A DNA stretch of 44,458 nt from SAR86 cluster bacterium (GCA_004212975.1 SHBF01000004.1:1-44458), one strand, 5' to 3'; counted from the first letter of the stretch, positions 8,628 through 19,004 are shown. Notes: generated by a model not told the origin, from the sequence alone. Made by a program: numbers and translations.

Positions 8628-10177
8628 TGCAAAATTTGAGATATTGGAAATATATTTCACTACCATGGATCATGTTCACATTTATTTTCTTTATTACCTT
8701 TTTTGTTCTTGCTTTTACTAAAAACATTGATGTTGAATTCTTGTCAAATAGATATTTGTTTGGCCTATTCAAAAATACAATTTTATTGTCTTTTGGGTCT
8801 GCCTTCATATCTATGCTTTTAGCTGTTCCTTTAGCAATTTTAGTTACTTTTTATAAATTTCCAGGTTGTAATTTTTTTAGCTGGGCTTTGAGTCTTTCAA
8901 TAGCATTTCCTGCATATGTTTATGCATATATTTTTGTTGGAATGTTCGAATACTCAAGTCCCATATCTGAATTTTTAAGAAATTTTGGTATAGCTCTTCC
9001 ATCAATAAAAAACATATTTGGTGCCTCTCTAGTAATGTCAATGGCATTATTTCCCTATATTTTTCTCATAACAAAAGCCCAACTTTCGTCAGTTGGTATT
9101 AAGATATTCAGAGCAGCAAAATCTTTAGGTGACTCAAATTTTGGCGCTGTAAGAAAAGTAATACTTCCATCATTAAAGCCTGCGATTATTGGAGGAATGG
9201 CTTTAGTAATCTTTGAAATAATCGCAGATTTTGGTGGAGTATCAACTTTAAGGATAGATACATTTACAGTTGGCATATATGATGCCTGGTTTGGATATCA
9301 GAGTTATTTTTCTGGAGCTAGACTAGCTGGATATCTTTTAATATTTGTTATTTTTATTATGTTACTATCTAAATACTATGCAGATAGTCCAAGCGCGGTT
9401 GCTCCAAGAACTGCAGAATTAATAAATAAAGTTGAGCTAAATAAATCTAAACAAATAATGTTCTCATTAATATGCTCATTAGTGTTTTTAATTGTATTCT
9501 GCCTGCCATTATTTCAACTTATCTATTGGCAATTATCTGAATCAAGTATCAATCTTCTTAATAATATTTACTTATTAATAAATTCTTTAATTCTTGGTTT
9601 CGCCGTCGGGATTTTTACAATCTTTTTCGCTACTGCCCTTTCACTTTCCTTCAGACAGTCTAATAAATTAAAATTATTAATATCAATTTCTACATCAGGT
9701 TATGCCATCCCGGGGTCTGTAATATCTGCAGGGCTCTTAATTGGCTTTGATGCTATCTTTGGAACTTCTATTACAATTTATGGAATATTTGGTTTAATTC
9801 TTTGTTTAAGTTTGAGATTTATGACACCTGCATATAATTATTCTAGTTCCTCTTTGGCAAATATATCCAAATCATCAGAAAATGCATTATCTCTTATTCC
9901 GAGTAATCCTCTAAAAGCATTTAGTTCATTTTATTATCCACAAATGAAATCAGCCTTATTTTTAGGATTCATGATTGTCTTTATTGAGTCCGTAAAAGAA
10001 CAACCTGCAACTCTTCTTTTAAGGCCAGTTGGATTTGATACCCTTTCAACTAAAATTTATAACTTTACAAGTGAGGGAGAGTGGGAGATGGCAGCAAGTC
10101 CAAGTCTCTTACTGATATTTCTAAGTCTAGCATTCGTATATTTAATCAATAAAAATATTGATCTAAATACTAAGTAA
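8627..10177 (+). CDS. ABC transporter permease, iron(III)-type (FbpB/SfuB-like)
   Basis: About a dozen hydrophobic segments; two binding-protein-dependent permease domains, with EAA-like AAKSLGDSNFGAVRKVILPSLKPAIIGG; TAATG overlap with rmuC. Confidence 0.85.
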   Translation: MQNLRYWKYISLPWIMFTFIFFITFFVLAFTKNIDVEFLSNRYLFGLFKNTILLSFGSAFISMLLAVPLAILVTFYKFPGCNFFSWALSLSIAFPAYVYAYIFVGMFEYSSPISEFLRNFGIALPSIKNIFGASLVMSMALFPYIFLITKAQLSSVGIKIFRAAKSLGDSNFGAVRKVILPSLKPAIIGGMALVIFEIIADFGGVSTLRIDTFTVGIYDAWFGYQSYFSGARLAGYLLIFVIFIMLLSKYYADSPSAVAPRTAELINKVELNKSKQIMFSLICSLVFLIVFCLPLFQLIYWQLSESSINLLNNIYLLINSLILGFAVGIFTIFFATALSLSFRQSNKLKLLISISTSGYAIPGSVISAGLLIGFDAIFGTSITIYGIFGLILCLSLRFMTPAYNYSSSSLANISKSSENALSLIPSNPLKAFSSFYYPQMKSALFLGFMIVFIESVKEQPATLLLRPVGFDTLSTKIYNFTSEGEWEMAASPSLLLIFLSLAFVYLINKNIDLNTK

Positions 10178-10181
10178 ATCC

Positions 10182-10667
10182 ATGCAAGAAAATGAATACA
10201 GATTGAATGTTGGTGTAATTGTTTCTAATAAAAATGGAAATTTATTGTTATGTAAAAGAAAAGGTATGAATAGTTGGCAATTTCCTCAGGGAGGAATTGA
10301 TTTTGGAGAAAATTCCTTGAAAGCTGCTAAAAGAGAGCTATTTGAAGAAGTTGGCATAAGCTCAAAATCAGTAAAACTTATCGATTCAATCGACGATTGG
10401 TTAAAATATGATATCCCTAAAACAAGCAGAAGAAAAAAAATATTTAAAACAAATTTTAAGGGCCAAAAACAAAAATGGTTTTTATTTAAATTAAAAGAAG
10501 ATGTAGAAATATCTTTTGATAATGACCCTGATAATGAGTTTGAGTGTTTTAAATGGGTATCATACTGGTACCCTCTGAATGTAATTATTTCATTCAAAGA
10601 AAAAGTCTATAGAGAGGCATTAAATAAATTAAAATATTCTTTCTGTAAAGAGTTTAATAATGTTTGA
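10182..10667 (+). CDS. rppH: RNA pyrophosphohydrolase (Nudix)
   Basis: YRLNVGVIVSNKNGNLLLCKRKGMNSWQFPQGGID and Nudix box GENSLKAAKRELFEEVGI. Confidence 0.95.
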   Translation: MQENEYRLNVGVIVSNKNGNLLLCKRKGMNSWQFPQGGIDFGENSLKAAKRELFEEVGISSKSVKLIDSIDDWLKYDIPKTSRRKKIFKTNFKGQKQKWFLFKLKEDVEISFDNDPDNEFECFKWVSYWYPLNVIISFKEKVYREALNKLKYSFCKEFNNV

Positions 10668-11448
10668 TGAAATTTTAATATTTGGGGTGCTAGGGATTCT
10701 TTCTGGATTATTAGCTGGTATGTTTGGCATAGGTGGAGGGCTTATCATGGTGCCAGTTCTTATAGGTACATTTATAAATCTAGGATTTGAAAATGAGATC
10801 ATCGTTCAGCTTGCAATTGGTTCATCAATATCATGCATAATCTTTACAGGGCTTTCTTCAGCAAATGCCCATAGAAAAAAGAATTCAATTGATTTTGGTA
10901 GCTTCAAACCTGTTGCTTCTGGAATAGTATTTGGCGCATTCTTAGGAGCTCTATTTGCAGTTCAAATTGATGGATTGATATTAAAAATTACAATCGCAAC
11001 ATTTGCATTAGTTGTTGGCATAGACATTCTTTTAGATAAAGACCTTTTGCAGAATATGTTCCGTTTAAAACCAAAATCAATTTTTGTTGGTTCTGGTATA
11101 GGCTTTTTGTCCTCAATTTTAGGCATTGGAGGAGGAACTTTTTCAGTTCCATATTTCAAGGGTTCTGGGCTCAATCTTACCACTGCAATAGGCACATCAG
11201 CAGCATGTGGGGTGCCTATAGCTATTTTTGGGACATTAGGATATGTTCTTGCAGGCATTAATCAAAATATGTTGCCTAATTTAAGTTTTGGATATGTCTA
11301 TTTACCAGCTCTTTTAGGAGTTTCTCTTACAAGTATTTTTTCTGCAAAATATGGAGCAGATATCGCTCATTATTTATCTCAAGCAACACTGAGGAGACTT
11401 ATGGCAAGTTGGTTTTTTATAATATCAATATATATGTTTGCAGTATGA
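10660..11448 (+). CDS. TauE/SafE family sulfite exporter-like permease
   Basis: GILSGLLAGMFGIGGGLIMVPVL and GIGFLSSILGIGGGTFSVPYF duplicated motifs. Confidence 0.92.
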   Translation: MFDEILIFGVLGILSGLLAGMFGIGGGLIMVPVLIGTFINLGFENEIIVQLAIGSSISCIIFTGLSSANAHRKKNSIDFGSFKPVASGIVFGAFLGALFAVQIDGLILKITIATFALVVGIDILLDKDLLQNMFRLKPKSIFVGSGIGFLSSILGIGGGTFSVPYFKGSGLNLTTAIGTSAACGVPIAIFGTLGYVLAGINQNMLPNLSFGYVYLPALLGVSLTSIFSAKYGADIAHYLSQATLRRLMASWFFIISIYMFAV

Positions 11449-12242
11449 CAATAGAGCTATCAAATTTCTTTATTAACCCTACTCTTATTGAGCTTGGGCC
11501 ATTAAAAATTCAGTACTATGCAGTGACATGGTTATTGTCTGCAATATTGATTTACGTTTTTCTAAAAAATAACAGAACTATAAAAGAAATAGGTCTTAAT
11601 AAAGATGAAGTAAATGATATGGTTTTTCTGTATGGTTTATTCTTTGGAGCGATTTGTGGTGGAAGAGTCGGTTACATGTTCATATATGGATCAGAACAAT
11701 TAATGAATAATCCCTTATCTTTATTTTATGTTTGGCAGGGTGGACTGAGCTTTCATGGTGGCTTAATTGGAGTCATTATTAGTCTAGTTATCTTTTGTTA
11801 TAGGAAAAATATAGAGTTATTAAAATTACTTGATGGTGTTGCTTTGGCAATGCCTATTGGGCTTGGCTTGGTAAGAATTGGTAATTTTCTGAATGGTGAA
11901 TTATACGGAAAGGCAACAAATGGCGATTGGGGTTTTATATTTCCAACGGACCCTTTTGGGGTTTTAAGACATCCTTCACAAATTTATGAGAGTTTTGGCG
12001 AAGGTTTATTATTATTCCTAATTTTATTTGTGATCAGCAAACAAACAAATGTAAAAGGTATAGTTTCTTCATCATTTCTTATCTTTTACGGATTAATAAG
12101 ATTTATAATTGAGTTCTTTAGGCAGCCAGATGCTCATATTGGTTACATTGCCTTTGACTCATTAAGTATGGGGCAAATCTTATGTATACCCATGATGATT
12201 ATTGGATTTTTTATGTTGTTATATTCCAGGAGAAAAATATGA
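11445..12242 (+). CDS. lgt: Prolipoprotein diacylglyceryl transferase
   Basis: GGRVGYM, WQGGLSFHGGLIG, RIGNFLNGELYG, HPSQIYES; start at 11445 (ORF track 11409). Confidence 0.96.
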   Translation: MTIELSNFFINPTLIELGPLKIQYYAVTWLLSAILIYVFLKNNRTIKEIGLNKDEVNDMVFLYGLFFGAICGGRVGYMFIYGSEQLMNNPLSLFYVWQGGLSFHGGLIGVIISLVIFCYRKNIELLKLLDGVALAMPIGLGLVRIGNFLNGELYGKATNGDWGFIFPTDPFGVLRHPSQIYESFGEGLLLFLILFVISKQTNVKGIVSSSFLIFYGLIRFIIEFFRQPDAHIGYIAFDSLSMGQILCIPMMIIGFFMLLYSRRKI

Positions 12243-13102
12243 AAGCATACTTAGATCTTCTTCAATATATATTGGAAAACGGAGAAAAAAAAAGTGATAG
12301 AACTAATACTGGAACAATATCATCTTTTGGACATCAGTTTGAATTTGACTTAGAAAAAGGATTTCCAGCTGTAACTACTAAATCTCTTGCATGGAAAGGA
12401 GTTGTCTCTGAGCTATTGTGGTTCCTAGAGGGCTCAGATGATGAGAGAAGGCTTGCTGAGATCCGATTTAATAAAGATAGATCTGAATTAACTAATTTGG
12501 AAAAATATTCAACAATATGGACTGATAATGCAGATAATCAAGGCAAAGAATTAGGATACGAAAATTCAGATACCAAAAAGATTCTTGGTCCAGTTTATGG
12601 TGTCCAATGGAGAGATTGGTGTGGAATTGATCAAATCAAATATTTACTAAAAGGATTGAAAGAAAATCCTGATGGAAGAAGACATATTCTTTCTGCTTGG
12701 AATGTTGGTGAAATAGAAAAAATGGCTCTACCTCCCTGTCATGTAATGTCACAGTTTTATATTCATAATAATTCTATAAGCTGTCATATGTACCAAAGAA
12801 GTGCTGATATGTTTCTTGGGGTTCCTTTTAATATAGCGAGTTATGCTTTGCTCTTATCTATTTTTGCAGAGATTCTAGATTTACAACCAAAAAGATTTAT
12901 ACATTCCTTTGGTGATGCTCATATATATAAAAATTCAATTGATCAGGTAAAGGAACAAATATCCAGAGAGCCTAAGCCGCTTCCTAACCTTAAAATTCCT
13001 AAAATTAATTCGATTGAAGATATAAAAAAATACAGCATAGATGATTTTATTCTAGAAAATTATAATCCCCATCCTCCTATAAAAGCAGAAATGGCAGTAT
13101 GA
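12239..13102 (+). CDS. thyA: Thymidylate synthase
   Basis: RTNTGTISSFGHQFEF, ELLWFLEGS, LPPCHVMSQFY, YQRSADMFLGVPFNIASY; start at 12239. Confidence 0.97.
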   Translation: MKAYLDLLQYILENGEKKSDRTNTGTISSFGHQFEFDLEKGFPAVTTKSLAWKGVVSELLWFLEGSDDERRLAEIRFNKDRSELTNLEKYSTIWTDNADNQGKELGYENSDTKKILGPVYGVQWRDWCGIDQIKYLLKGLKENPDGRRHILSAWNVGEIEKMALPPCHVMSQFYIHNNSISCHMYQRSADMFLGVPFNIASYALLLSIFAEILDLQPKRFIHSFGDAHIYKNSIDQVKEQISREPKPLPNLKIPKINSIEDIKKYSIDDFILENYNPHPPIKAEMAV

Positions 13103-13608
13103 AAAAAATAATTTCACATGTAGTTGCTCTATCAAATAACAACGTAATTGGTGTAGATAACATGCTTCCATGGAACTTAAAGAGAGATCTTCAACATTTT
13201 AAAAACTATACCACTAACAAAATTCTACTCATGGGAAGAAAGACATATGAATCTATTGGTAGGCCACTACCAAATAGAATAAATTATGTAATTTCAACAA
13301 CAATAGATGAAATTGATGGAGCCGAGGTTTTTAAAAGCATAGATGATGCATTAGATGCCGCAAATAAAAAATGTGATGAACATAATGAATATAATGAAAT
13401 TGTGATAATCGGTGGTGGTTATCTTTTTAGAGATACTTTAAAAATAACTAACAAATTAGTTCTGACCAACGTAAATTGTGAAATCAAAGGAGATGTGTTT
13501 TATCCAGATATTGATTTTAATGAATGGCAGGAAAAAAGCTCAGAAAACTTTTCAAAAGATATTGATAACGACTATGATTTTAAGGTTAGGATTTTAGAAA
13601 GAGTTTAA
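13099..13608 (+). CDS. folA: Dihydrofolate reductase
   Basis: NNVIGVDNMLPWNLKRDLQHFKNYT, MGRKTYESIGRPLPNR, IIGGGYLF. Confidence 0.96.
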   Translation: MKKIISHVVALSNNNVIGVDNMLPWNLKRDLQHFKNYTTNKILLMGRKTYESIGRPLPNRINYVISTTIDEIDGAEVFKSIDDALDAANKKCDEHNEYNEIVIIGGGYLFRDTLKITNKLVLTNVNCEIKGDVFYPDIDFNEWQEKSSENFSKDIDNDYDFKVRILERV

Positions 13609-15017
13609 GATGATGAATTCATCTGAATATAGTCTCTTCTTAAAGCAAGATTTTTAACTCTTATCTCCTCATTTTCAGTATATTTAATCCAGTTGTTTGC
13701 TTGAGTCTTAATCATCTTTTCTTTATCTCTTGCAGCAATTCTAAAATTTTTCTTTGCTTCTTCAAACTCTTGAAGTTCAAAATATGCTTGACCTAAGGTT
13801 AAATAAACCTGTGAAAGTTTTTTAATATCTCCTTTTTTAAGGCCTTTTTTAATAGCATCTACAGCCTCACTAACTTTATCTTCAGATAAATATAAGTTGC
13901 CCAACAACACATAAGATTTGCCGTCTTTTGACATCTCAGCAGCTTTTTCTAATACCGGTATAGCTTTATCAATTTCTTGTGCCATTCTCCATGAATCAGC
14001 TAGTACTTTTAAGTTTTTTTCTGTACTTTTTACGACAGGTACTAATTTTTCTTCTTCAGTTTTTTCATCAACAATAGTTATCATCTTGTTTTGACCAGAT
14101 ACAAGAACTTCTGCAGCCCAATATGGGTTTTTATTGAGTAACAATAACTGTGCTAACGCTAAATACTCTGACTCTTTGTCTAGAAAATCTTTTTGATAAG
14201 CCGTCTTTAAAGTAATCATATAATCTCTTTCTCTTCCAAGAGTTCCGTATGCACCGCCAAGTTGGATGAAATAAGTTTTTTTAGGATACAAATTTACTAA
14301 TATTTCATAAATTGGTATTTGTTTTAATAAAGATTCTCTCTCTCCAATTTCTTCTTTTAATTCACTGTAACAACCAGCAAGAAGTGAGTACCAATTTTCT
14401 CTTGGTTTATAGCCTTCCTCTTCAGCCATTGATATAGCTGTTTCCAAAGATGACATAGATTTTCTGTAATCACCTAAAGCAAAATATGCTTGCCCTAAAA
14501 CAGAATAAGATTGAGCAGTGACCTCCTCCACTTCATCCATCCACTCTAATATTAAATTTACGCCTTTTTGATAATTTCCTTCGGCCAAATTCAATTGTGC
14601 AAGGGAGAACAAAGCGCCATTTCTAAGTCCTATAGTAACTTCTGGCTCGTTCATCACATTTGTGTATGCTGTCATAGCTTGAGGAAACTTACTATCAGTC
14701 ATATAAACATAAGCCCAAGCATTCCACATCACTGATCTGTCATAACTTTTTAAATTATCTTTATCGGTCCTTAGTTCTGTAAGAATATCAACGACGGTTA
14801 CCATATCTGGAGCTGGCTCTCCTTTTTCATCAACTTCTTCTAATGCCTCGTAAACTTTTGCCATTTTTTTTGCAGTTGATGTTTGTAAAGCACGAGCTTT
14901 TTTATATTTTATTGGTTTTTTTGTTTCAGATTGTGACTGTGCTTCAATCTGAACTGAAGAAAACGCAAATAATATCGCTAGCACTGAAAACAAATGTAAT
15001 GAGAATCTTTTTTTCAT
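13605..15017 (-). CDS. TPR-repeat periplasmic protein of the TonB2-type cluster (TtpA-like)
   Basis: Signal peptide, multiple TPR-like helical repeats, last in the TonB/ExbBD operon. Confidence 0.8.
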   Translation of the reverse strand: MKKRFSLHLFSVLAILFAFSSVQIEAQSQSETKKPIKYKKARALQTSTAKKMAKVYEALEEVDEKGEPAPDMVTVVDILTELRTDKDNLKSYDRSVMWNAWAYVYMTDSKFPQAMTAYTNVMNEPEVTIGLRNGALFSLAQLNLAEGNYQKGVNLILEWMDEVEEVTAQSYSVLGQAYFALGDYRKSMSSLETAISMAEEEGYKPRENWYSLLAGCYSELKEEIGERESLLKQIPIYEILVNLYPKKTYFIQLGGAYGTLGRERDYMITLKTAYQKDFLDKESEYLALAQLLLLNKNPYWAAEVLVSGQNKMITIVDEKTEEEKLVPVVKSTEKNLKVLADSWRMAQEIDKAIPVLEKAAEMSKDGKSYVLLGNLYLSEDKVSEAVDAIKKGLKKGDIKKLSQVYLTLGQAYFELQEFEEAKKNFRIAARDKEKMIKTQANNWIKYTENEEIRVKNLALRRDYIQMNSSS

Positions 15018-15027
15018 AACTTATTAA

Positions 15028-15729
15028 TTATTCGTCATCTAGTATATATGTAAATCTATGAAGAACGCCACTTACAGGAACAGCTTTTCCATCAACAATT
15101 TTAGGTTTATATTTTAGTTTTAAAGCTGCCCTTGCAGACGCACTGTTAAACATTGTACATGGTCTAAATTCAGTAGAAGGATCGCTTGGATTACTATTTG
15201 AACAATACCCTTCAATGGTGTTAGCGTCCTCTACGCTACCTGTTTCAGTTATAGTAAATTCCACTAACGCATAGCCCATAGTACCTCTTTCTTGTGCTCT
15301 TCTTGGATATATTGGTACAACTTTAAATAAAGGGATATATTCACCATCTCTAAAAAATGAACCACCTGCCTTAAAGTTTGCCTTTGGTTTTGCAATTGAC
15401 ACATCAAGACCTGTCAATGGCTGAAGATCTAACTCAGGCTGTGCAATATCTTCAGGCTGTTCTTCAGGCTTTTCAGGCTTATCAACTTCTGACATGAAAG
15501 TATCTATATCTCTTTCTGGCATAACAACATCTTGAAGTTTTACAGAAGTGTCTTGTTTCAATCCACTATCTCCTAAAGCAATTAAAATAACCATTACAAA
15601 AAACAGAGTTAATGTAATTACAGACGAAAATCCAATCCCAGCAGCATATTTATTAGCATTAAAAGCCTTAACAAAAATATCATGTATAGGCTTTGTAACT
15701 AAATTAATTGCGGTAAGGACTTGATTCAT
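15028..15729 (-). CDS. TonB-family energy transducer
   Basis: Single N-terminal TM, Pro/Glu-rich spacer KPEKPEEQPEDIAQPELDLQP, C-terminal YPRRAQERGTMGYALVEFTITETG. Confidence 0.93.
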   Translation of the reverse strand: MNQVLTAINLVTKPIHDIFVKAFNANKYAAGIGFSSVITLTLFFVMVILIALGDSGLKQDTSVKLQDVVMPERDIDTFMSEVDKPEKPEEQPEDIAQPELDLQPLTGLDVSIAKPKANFKAGGSFFRDGEYIPLFKVVPIYPRRAQERGTMGYALVEFTITETGSVEDANTIEGYCSNSNPSDPSTEFRPCTMFNSASARAALKLKYKPKIVDGKAVPVSGVLHRFTYILDDE

Positions 15730-15732
15730 ATT

Positions 15733-16143
15733 TTATTTAGGTTCTGATGCTAGAGATATAGCGTTAACCCCAGCTTCTCTGGCTCCATCCATAACTTTAA
15801 TAATAGTATCTGCTACTGCTCTTTCGTCTGCTTGAATAACTACAGATCCTTGTGGATTGTCTGCAAGCATTTTTACAACATTTGCCTTAACCTGCCTTAC
15901 ATCAATTCTTCTTCCATCCATATAAACTTCGTCATTTGCTCCAACTGCAATTAAAATTGCAGCATTTTCTTGAATTTCAGCAGTATCTGAATCAGGTCTA
16001 TTAATTTCCAATCCAGGTTCTTTTATAAAGTTAGCTGTAACGATAAAGAAGATTAGCATGATGAAAACAACATCAAGCATTGGTGTTAAATTAATTTCGC
16101 TTTCTTCATCCTTAACAGCAGTACTTATAGCATTTCTTCTCAT
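15733..16143 (-). CDS. ExbD/TolR family biopolymer transport protein
   Basis: INLTPMLDVVFIMLIFFIVTANF, VVIQADERAVADTIIKVMD. Confidence 0.95.
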   Translation of the reverse strand: MRRNAISTAVKDEESEINLTPMLDVVFIMLIFFIVTANFIKEPGLEINRPDSDTAEIQENAAILIAVGANDEVYMDGRRIDVRQVKANVVKMLADNPQGSVVIQADERAVADTIIKVMDGAREAGVNAISLASEPK

Positions 16144-16154
16144 TTTTATTTCTC

Positions 16155-16685
16155 CTATAATTCTCTTTTTATTAATTCTCTTAAGTCGTTTGTGTGTCTG
16201 TCAGACGCACTAGTCAAATATATGGTGGCAAATACCCCTGATAAAGCAACAACCATACCAGCCATTGTTGGCAGTGTTGCCTTAGAAACACCTCCCGCCA
16301 TTGCTCTCGCGTCACCTCCCCCATTAAAAGCCATTACTTGAAAAACCTCTATCATTCCAGTCACAGTTCCTAACAATCCAAATAATGGTGCCAGAACCAC
16401 ACAAGTTTGAATGATTGATAAGTTTTTATTTATTTCGACTTTTGCTTGAGAAAGCATCTTTTCTCTAATTTGAAGGGCGTGCCATGAAGTCTTATCAGAT
16501 CTGTTATTCCATTTTGCTGACAAGTCTTGAATGTAAAATTCATGACCATGAGAAAAATACCATATTCTCTCAAAGATCATTGCCCACATAAAGAAAACCA
16601 GAATAGCAATTAACCATAAAACACTACCACCCGCTTCCATAAAATCTCTTATGGACGAGAATGCTTCAGTGATAGCAAAAAACAT
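16155..16685 (-). CDS. ExbB/TolQ/MotA family proton channel
   Basis: VLAPLFGLLGTVTGMIEVFQVMA...GGVSKATLPTMAGMVVALSGV. Confidence 0.95.
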   Translation of the reverse strand: MFFAITEAFSSIRDFMEAGGSVLWLIAILVFFMWAMIFERIWYFSHGHEFYIQDLSAKWNNRSDKTSWHALQIREKMLSQAKVEINKNLSIIQTCVVLAPLFGLLGTVTGMIEVFQVMAFNGGGDARAMAGGVSKATLPTMAGMVVALSGVFATIYLTSASDRHTNDLRELIKREL

Positions 16686-16694
16686 AATTAGCTA

Positions 16695-18083
16695 TTAACT
16701 ACCTTCAGCTCTTTCGGCAAGAATACCTGTACTCTGCTCCTCAAGTACACTAATTATTCCTTTAGCCGATGAAGCTGTGAAAGAATGAAGAAGTGTAGTA
16801 GGTATTGCAACTAATAAACCTAAAACTGTTGTAACAAGTGCTTGAGAAATACCACCAGCCATAAGTTTAGGATCACCTGTTCCATATAGAGTAATCATTT
16901 GAAAGGTAACGATCATACCTGTTACTGTTCCTAATAAACCTGCAAGAGGTGCAACAACTGAGATAATTCTTACAGCGCCAATTCCTCTTTCAATTGATGG
17001 TCTCTCAGCCATAATTGCTTCAGCAAGTTTTAGCTCTAACGTATCAATATCTTTCTTAAAGTTCTCTTCGCCAATCTTAAGAACTCTTCCAAGAGGATTT
17101 CTAATATCTAATGTTTTAGAACCTGCTTGAGCTCTCACTGCTCTACCAAGAACATATAAGCTCCACAATTTCCAGAAAGCTAAACCAATACCAATTAAAC
17201 CAACAAAAATAATTGCGTATCCAACTTCTCTACCTTGTGCAGCTCTTTCAGCTAAAGAAGGAGTCTGAATTAGATTAGCTAAAAGACTTCCTCCAGTAGG
17301 TCCTGTTGGATCAATACCAAATCTTACTTGCTCTCCAGCATCAGCATCACCAACACTCTTTGCAGTTTTTGTAAATCTTCCAGCAGGTTGTCTCGGTAAA
17401 AATGCATATTGTCCTGTCGCAGCAACATACTCTAAATATTTACCATCACAGACTGCATTAAACAAACCAACTCTTGTAACGTTACATGTTGAAGACTCAC
17501 CATCAACATCGATTACAGTTGTGTCAAAAGAAACTACTTTTCCACTTGCAACCATCTCTCTTTGAAGTTCATACCATAAACCCTCAATTTCTCGAATAGT
17601 TGGTAACTCTGTAGTCTCTGACATTTTTGAAGTTAGTTCATTTAGGAAATCTACTCTTTCAAGACCATATTGAGGACCTGTCAAAGAACCAGAAAATTGA
17701 ACTGCTGCTTCACCTGCTGAACTTTGAAGATGGCCAAAGAGTTCAACCAAAGATCCAAGTTCTTTTTGATATGCTTCCTCTTTAACTCTTAAGATTTCTT
17801 CATTCTTTTTATATTCAGCCTCAAGCTGATCAGCAATTCTTTCTTGTCTCGCTAATTCTCTTTTTTCAGCAGCTAAAAGAGCAGCCTGTTCATTTTTATT
17901 AGCCATAAACTTAGCTTCACGATCTGCATTTTCAGATTGTTCTTTAGTTTTACCTTCTTTAACAAGTTGAAGAAGTGCTTCAACAGTTGATATTTCTGCT
18001 TCATCACCTTCAGATTCTTGTGCAACTACAAAAGTGTTAAGTGTTAAAGATAGAACAAATAGTATAGATAAGTACTTTTTCAT
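16695..18083 (-). CDS. Long MotA/TolQ/ExbB protein with N-terminal coiled-coil (TtpC-like)
   Basis: Signal peptide, coiled-coil, C-terminal APLAGLLGTVTGMIVTFQMITLYGTGDPKLMAGGISQALVTTVLGLLVAIP. Confidence 0.92.
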   Translation of the reverse strand: MKKYLSILFVLSLTLNTFVVAQESEGDEAEISTVEALLQLVKEGKTKEQSENADREAKFMANKNEQAALLAAEKRELARQERIADQLEAEYKKNEEILRVKEEAYQKELGSLVELFGHLQSSAGEAAVQFSGSLTGPQYGLERVDFLNELTSKMSETTELPTIREIEGLWYELQREMVASGKVVSFDTTVIDVDGESSTCNVTRVGLFNAVCDGKYLEYVAATGQYAFLPRQPAGRFTKTAKSVGDADAGEQVRFGIDPTGPTGGSLLANLIQTPSLAERAAQGREVGYAIIFVGLIGIGLAFWKLWSLYVLGRAVRAQAGSKTLDIRNPLGRVLKIGEENFKKDIDTLELKLAEAIMAERPSIERGIGAVRIISVVAPLAGLLGTVTGMIVTFQMITLYGTGDPKLMAGGISQALVTTVLGLLVAIPTTLLHSFTASSAKGIISVLEEQSTGILAERAEGS

Positions 18084-18850
18084 TATGCCTCTCCTTTAAC
18101 AACTGGCATCAACAACATATCTGTTGGTGCTAATTTTTTAGCCATTCTTATGCCATCTCTAATAGGCTTTCTGTAACTTCCAGGGAGTTCTTCCCAAGTT
18201 CCAGTTTCATTGTCCCATCTCCCACTAGTTCTTTCGTCTTTAGTTTGATAGAACATACCAATTCTTCCTATTACAAGAATATTAACAACAGTTCCGTCTG
18301 CTAACTTATCCTCGTATGTATCAATTTTACGTCCATACTCTGCTTCAATATTGTATGCTTCAAGAACCTGTCTTACTTGCTCAGATGCAGTAACTTTTGG
18401 TTTTGCCAAAGAAGATCTAACTAAATCAACTCTTGCTTTTCTCTCTTCAGATCTAAAGGGAGTATCTAGATTGATGAAAGTCTCTAAAGTTTCTAACATC
18501 TTTTGTGCTAATGGAGGTATTTGCCTTTGCATAACAACAACTTGAACTAATTGCTCGTCAAGTTTATCCATAAGGTCTAATTGAGCTTGAATTTGAATTC
18601 TTTTTTGTGCGTTGTAAAGCTTTAGCCCTTCAACTTGCTTGTTAACAGCTTTATATTCATTAACAATTTTATCTGTTTGTCTTTCTGTTTGATCGATTTT
18701 ATCTTGCGAATTAGCAGAAAGTGTTTGGTTTTCTCTACCTACTTCTAGAATACTTTCCATATTGACTTCAACGTTAGTTTCGTTTGCAGAAACAAATAAG
18801 CTAAAGCAAAAAAGTACTGGTAAAGATATATTCTTTATAAATTTAAACAT
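18083..18850 (-). CDS. DUF3450 family protein, TonB2-cluster associated
   Basis: Signal peptide, coiled-coil, LDLMDKLDEQLVQVVVMQRQIPPLAQKMLETLETFINLDTPF. Confidence 0.85.
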   Translation of the reverse strand: MFKFIKNISLPVLFCFSLFVSANETNVEVNMESILEVGRENQTLSANSQDKIDQTERQTDKIVNEYKAVNKQVEGLKLYNAQKRIQIQAQLDLMDKLDEQLVQVVVMQRQIPPLAQKMLETLETFINLDTPFRSEERKARVDLVRSSLAKPKVTASEQVRQVLEAYNIEAEYGRKIDTYEDKLADGTVVNILVIGRIGMFYQTKDERTSGRWDNETGTWEELPGSYRKPIRDGIRMAKKLAPTDMLLMPVVKGEA

Positions 18851-19004
18851 TTTTGTACTCCCTAAGGTTTGTACATATTAACAGTCCTAAACCAATAAAT
18901 AAAATATATATTGATACATTATTTAATAACTAATTCTATCAAAAACTATGTCATATCGACTAATTTTGTAAATTTTTCTTTATAAGTTTGAAATTTTCCT
19001 AAAG

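Noticed and set aside
9055-11258. Antisense ORFs 9055-9276, 10286-10597 and 10962-11258
   Set aside because: They lie opposite clear coding genes (ABC permease, rppH, TauE/SafE); likely by-products of codon bias.
12239-13102. Insertion in ThyA relative to the E. coli enzyme (EIRFNKDRSELTNLEKYSTIWTDNADNQGKELGYENSDTKK)
   Set aside because: Longer ThyA forms with this type of insertion are common; not unusual.
15420-15482. Repeated TCAGGCT units that look like a short tandem repeat
   Set aside because: They encode the Pro/Glu spacer of TonB on the minus strand, which explains the repetition.
18851-19004. Possible Fur box or structured leader upstream of the TonB2-type operon
   Set aside because: AT-rich with weak promoter-like elements, but I could not find a convincing Fur-box match or strong dyad.
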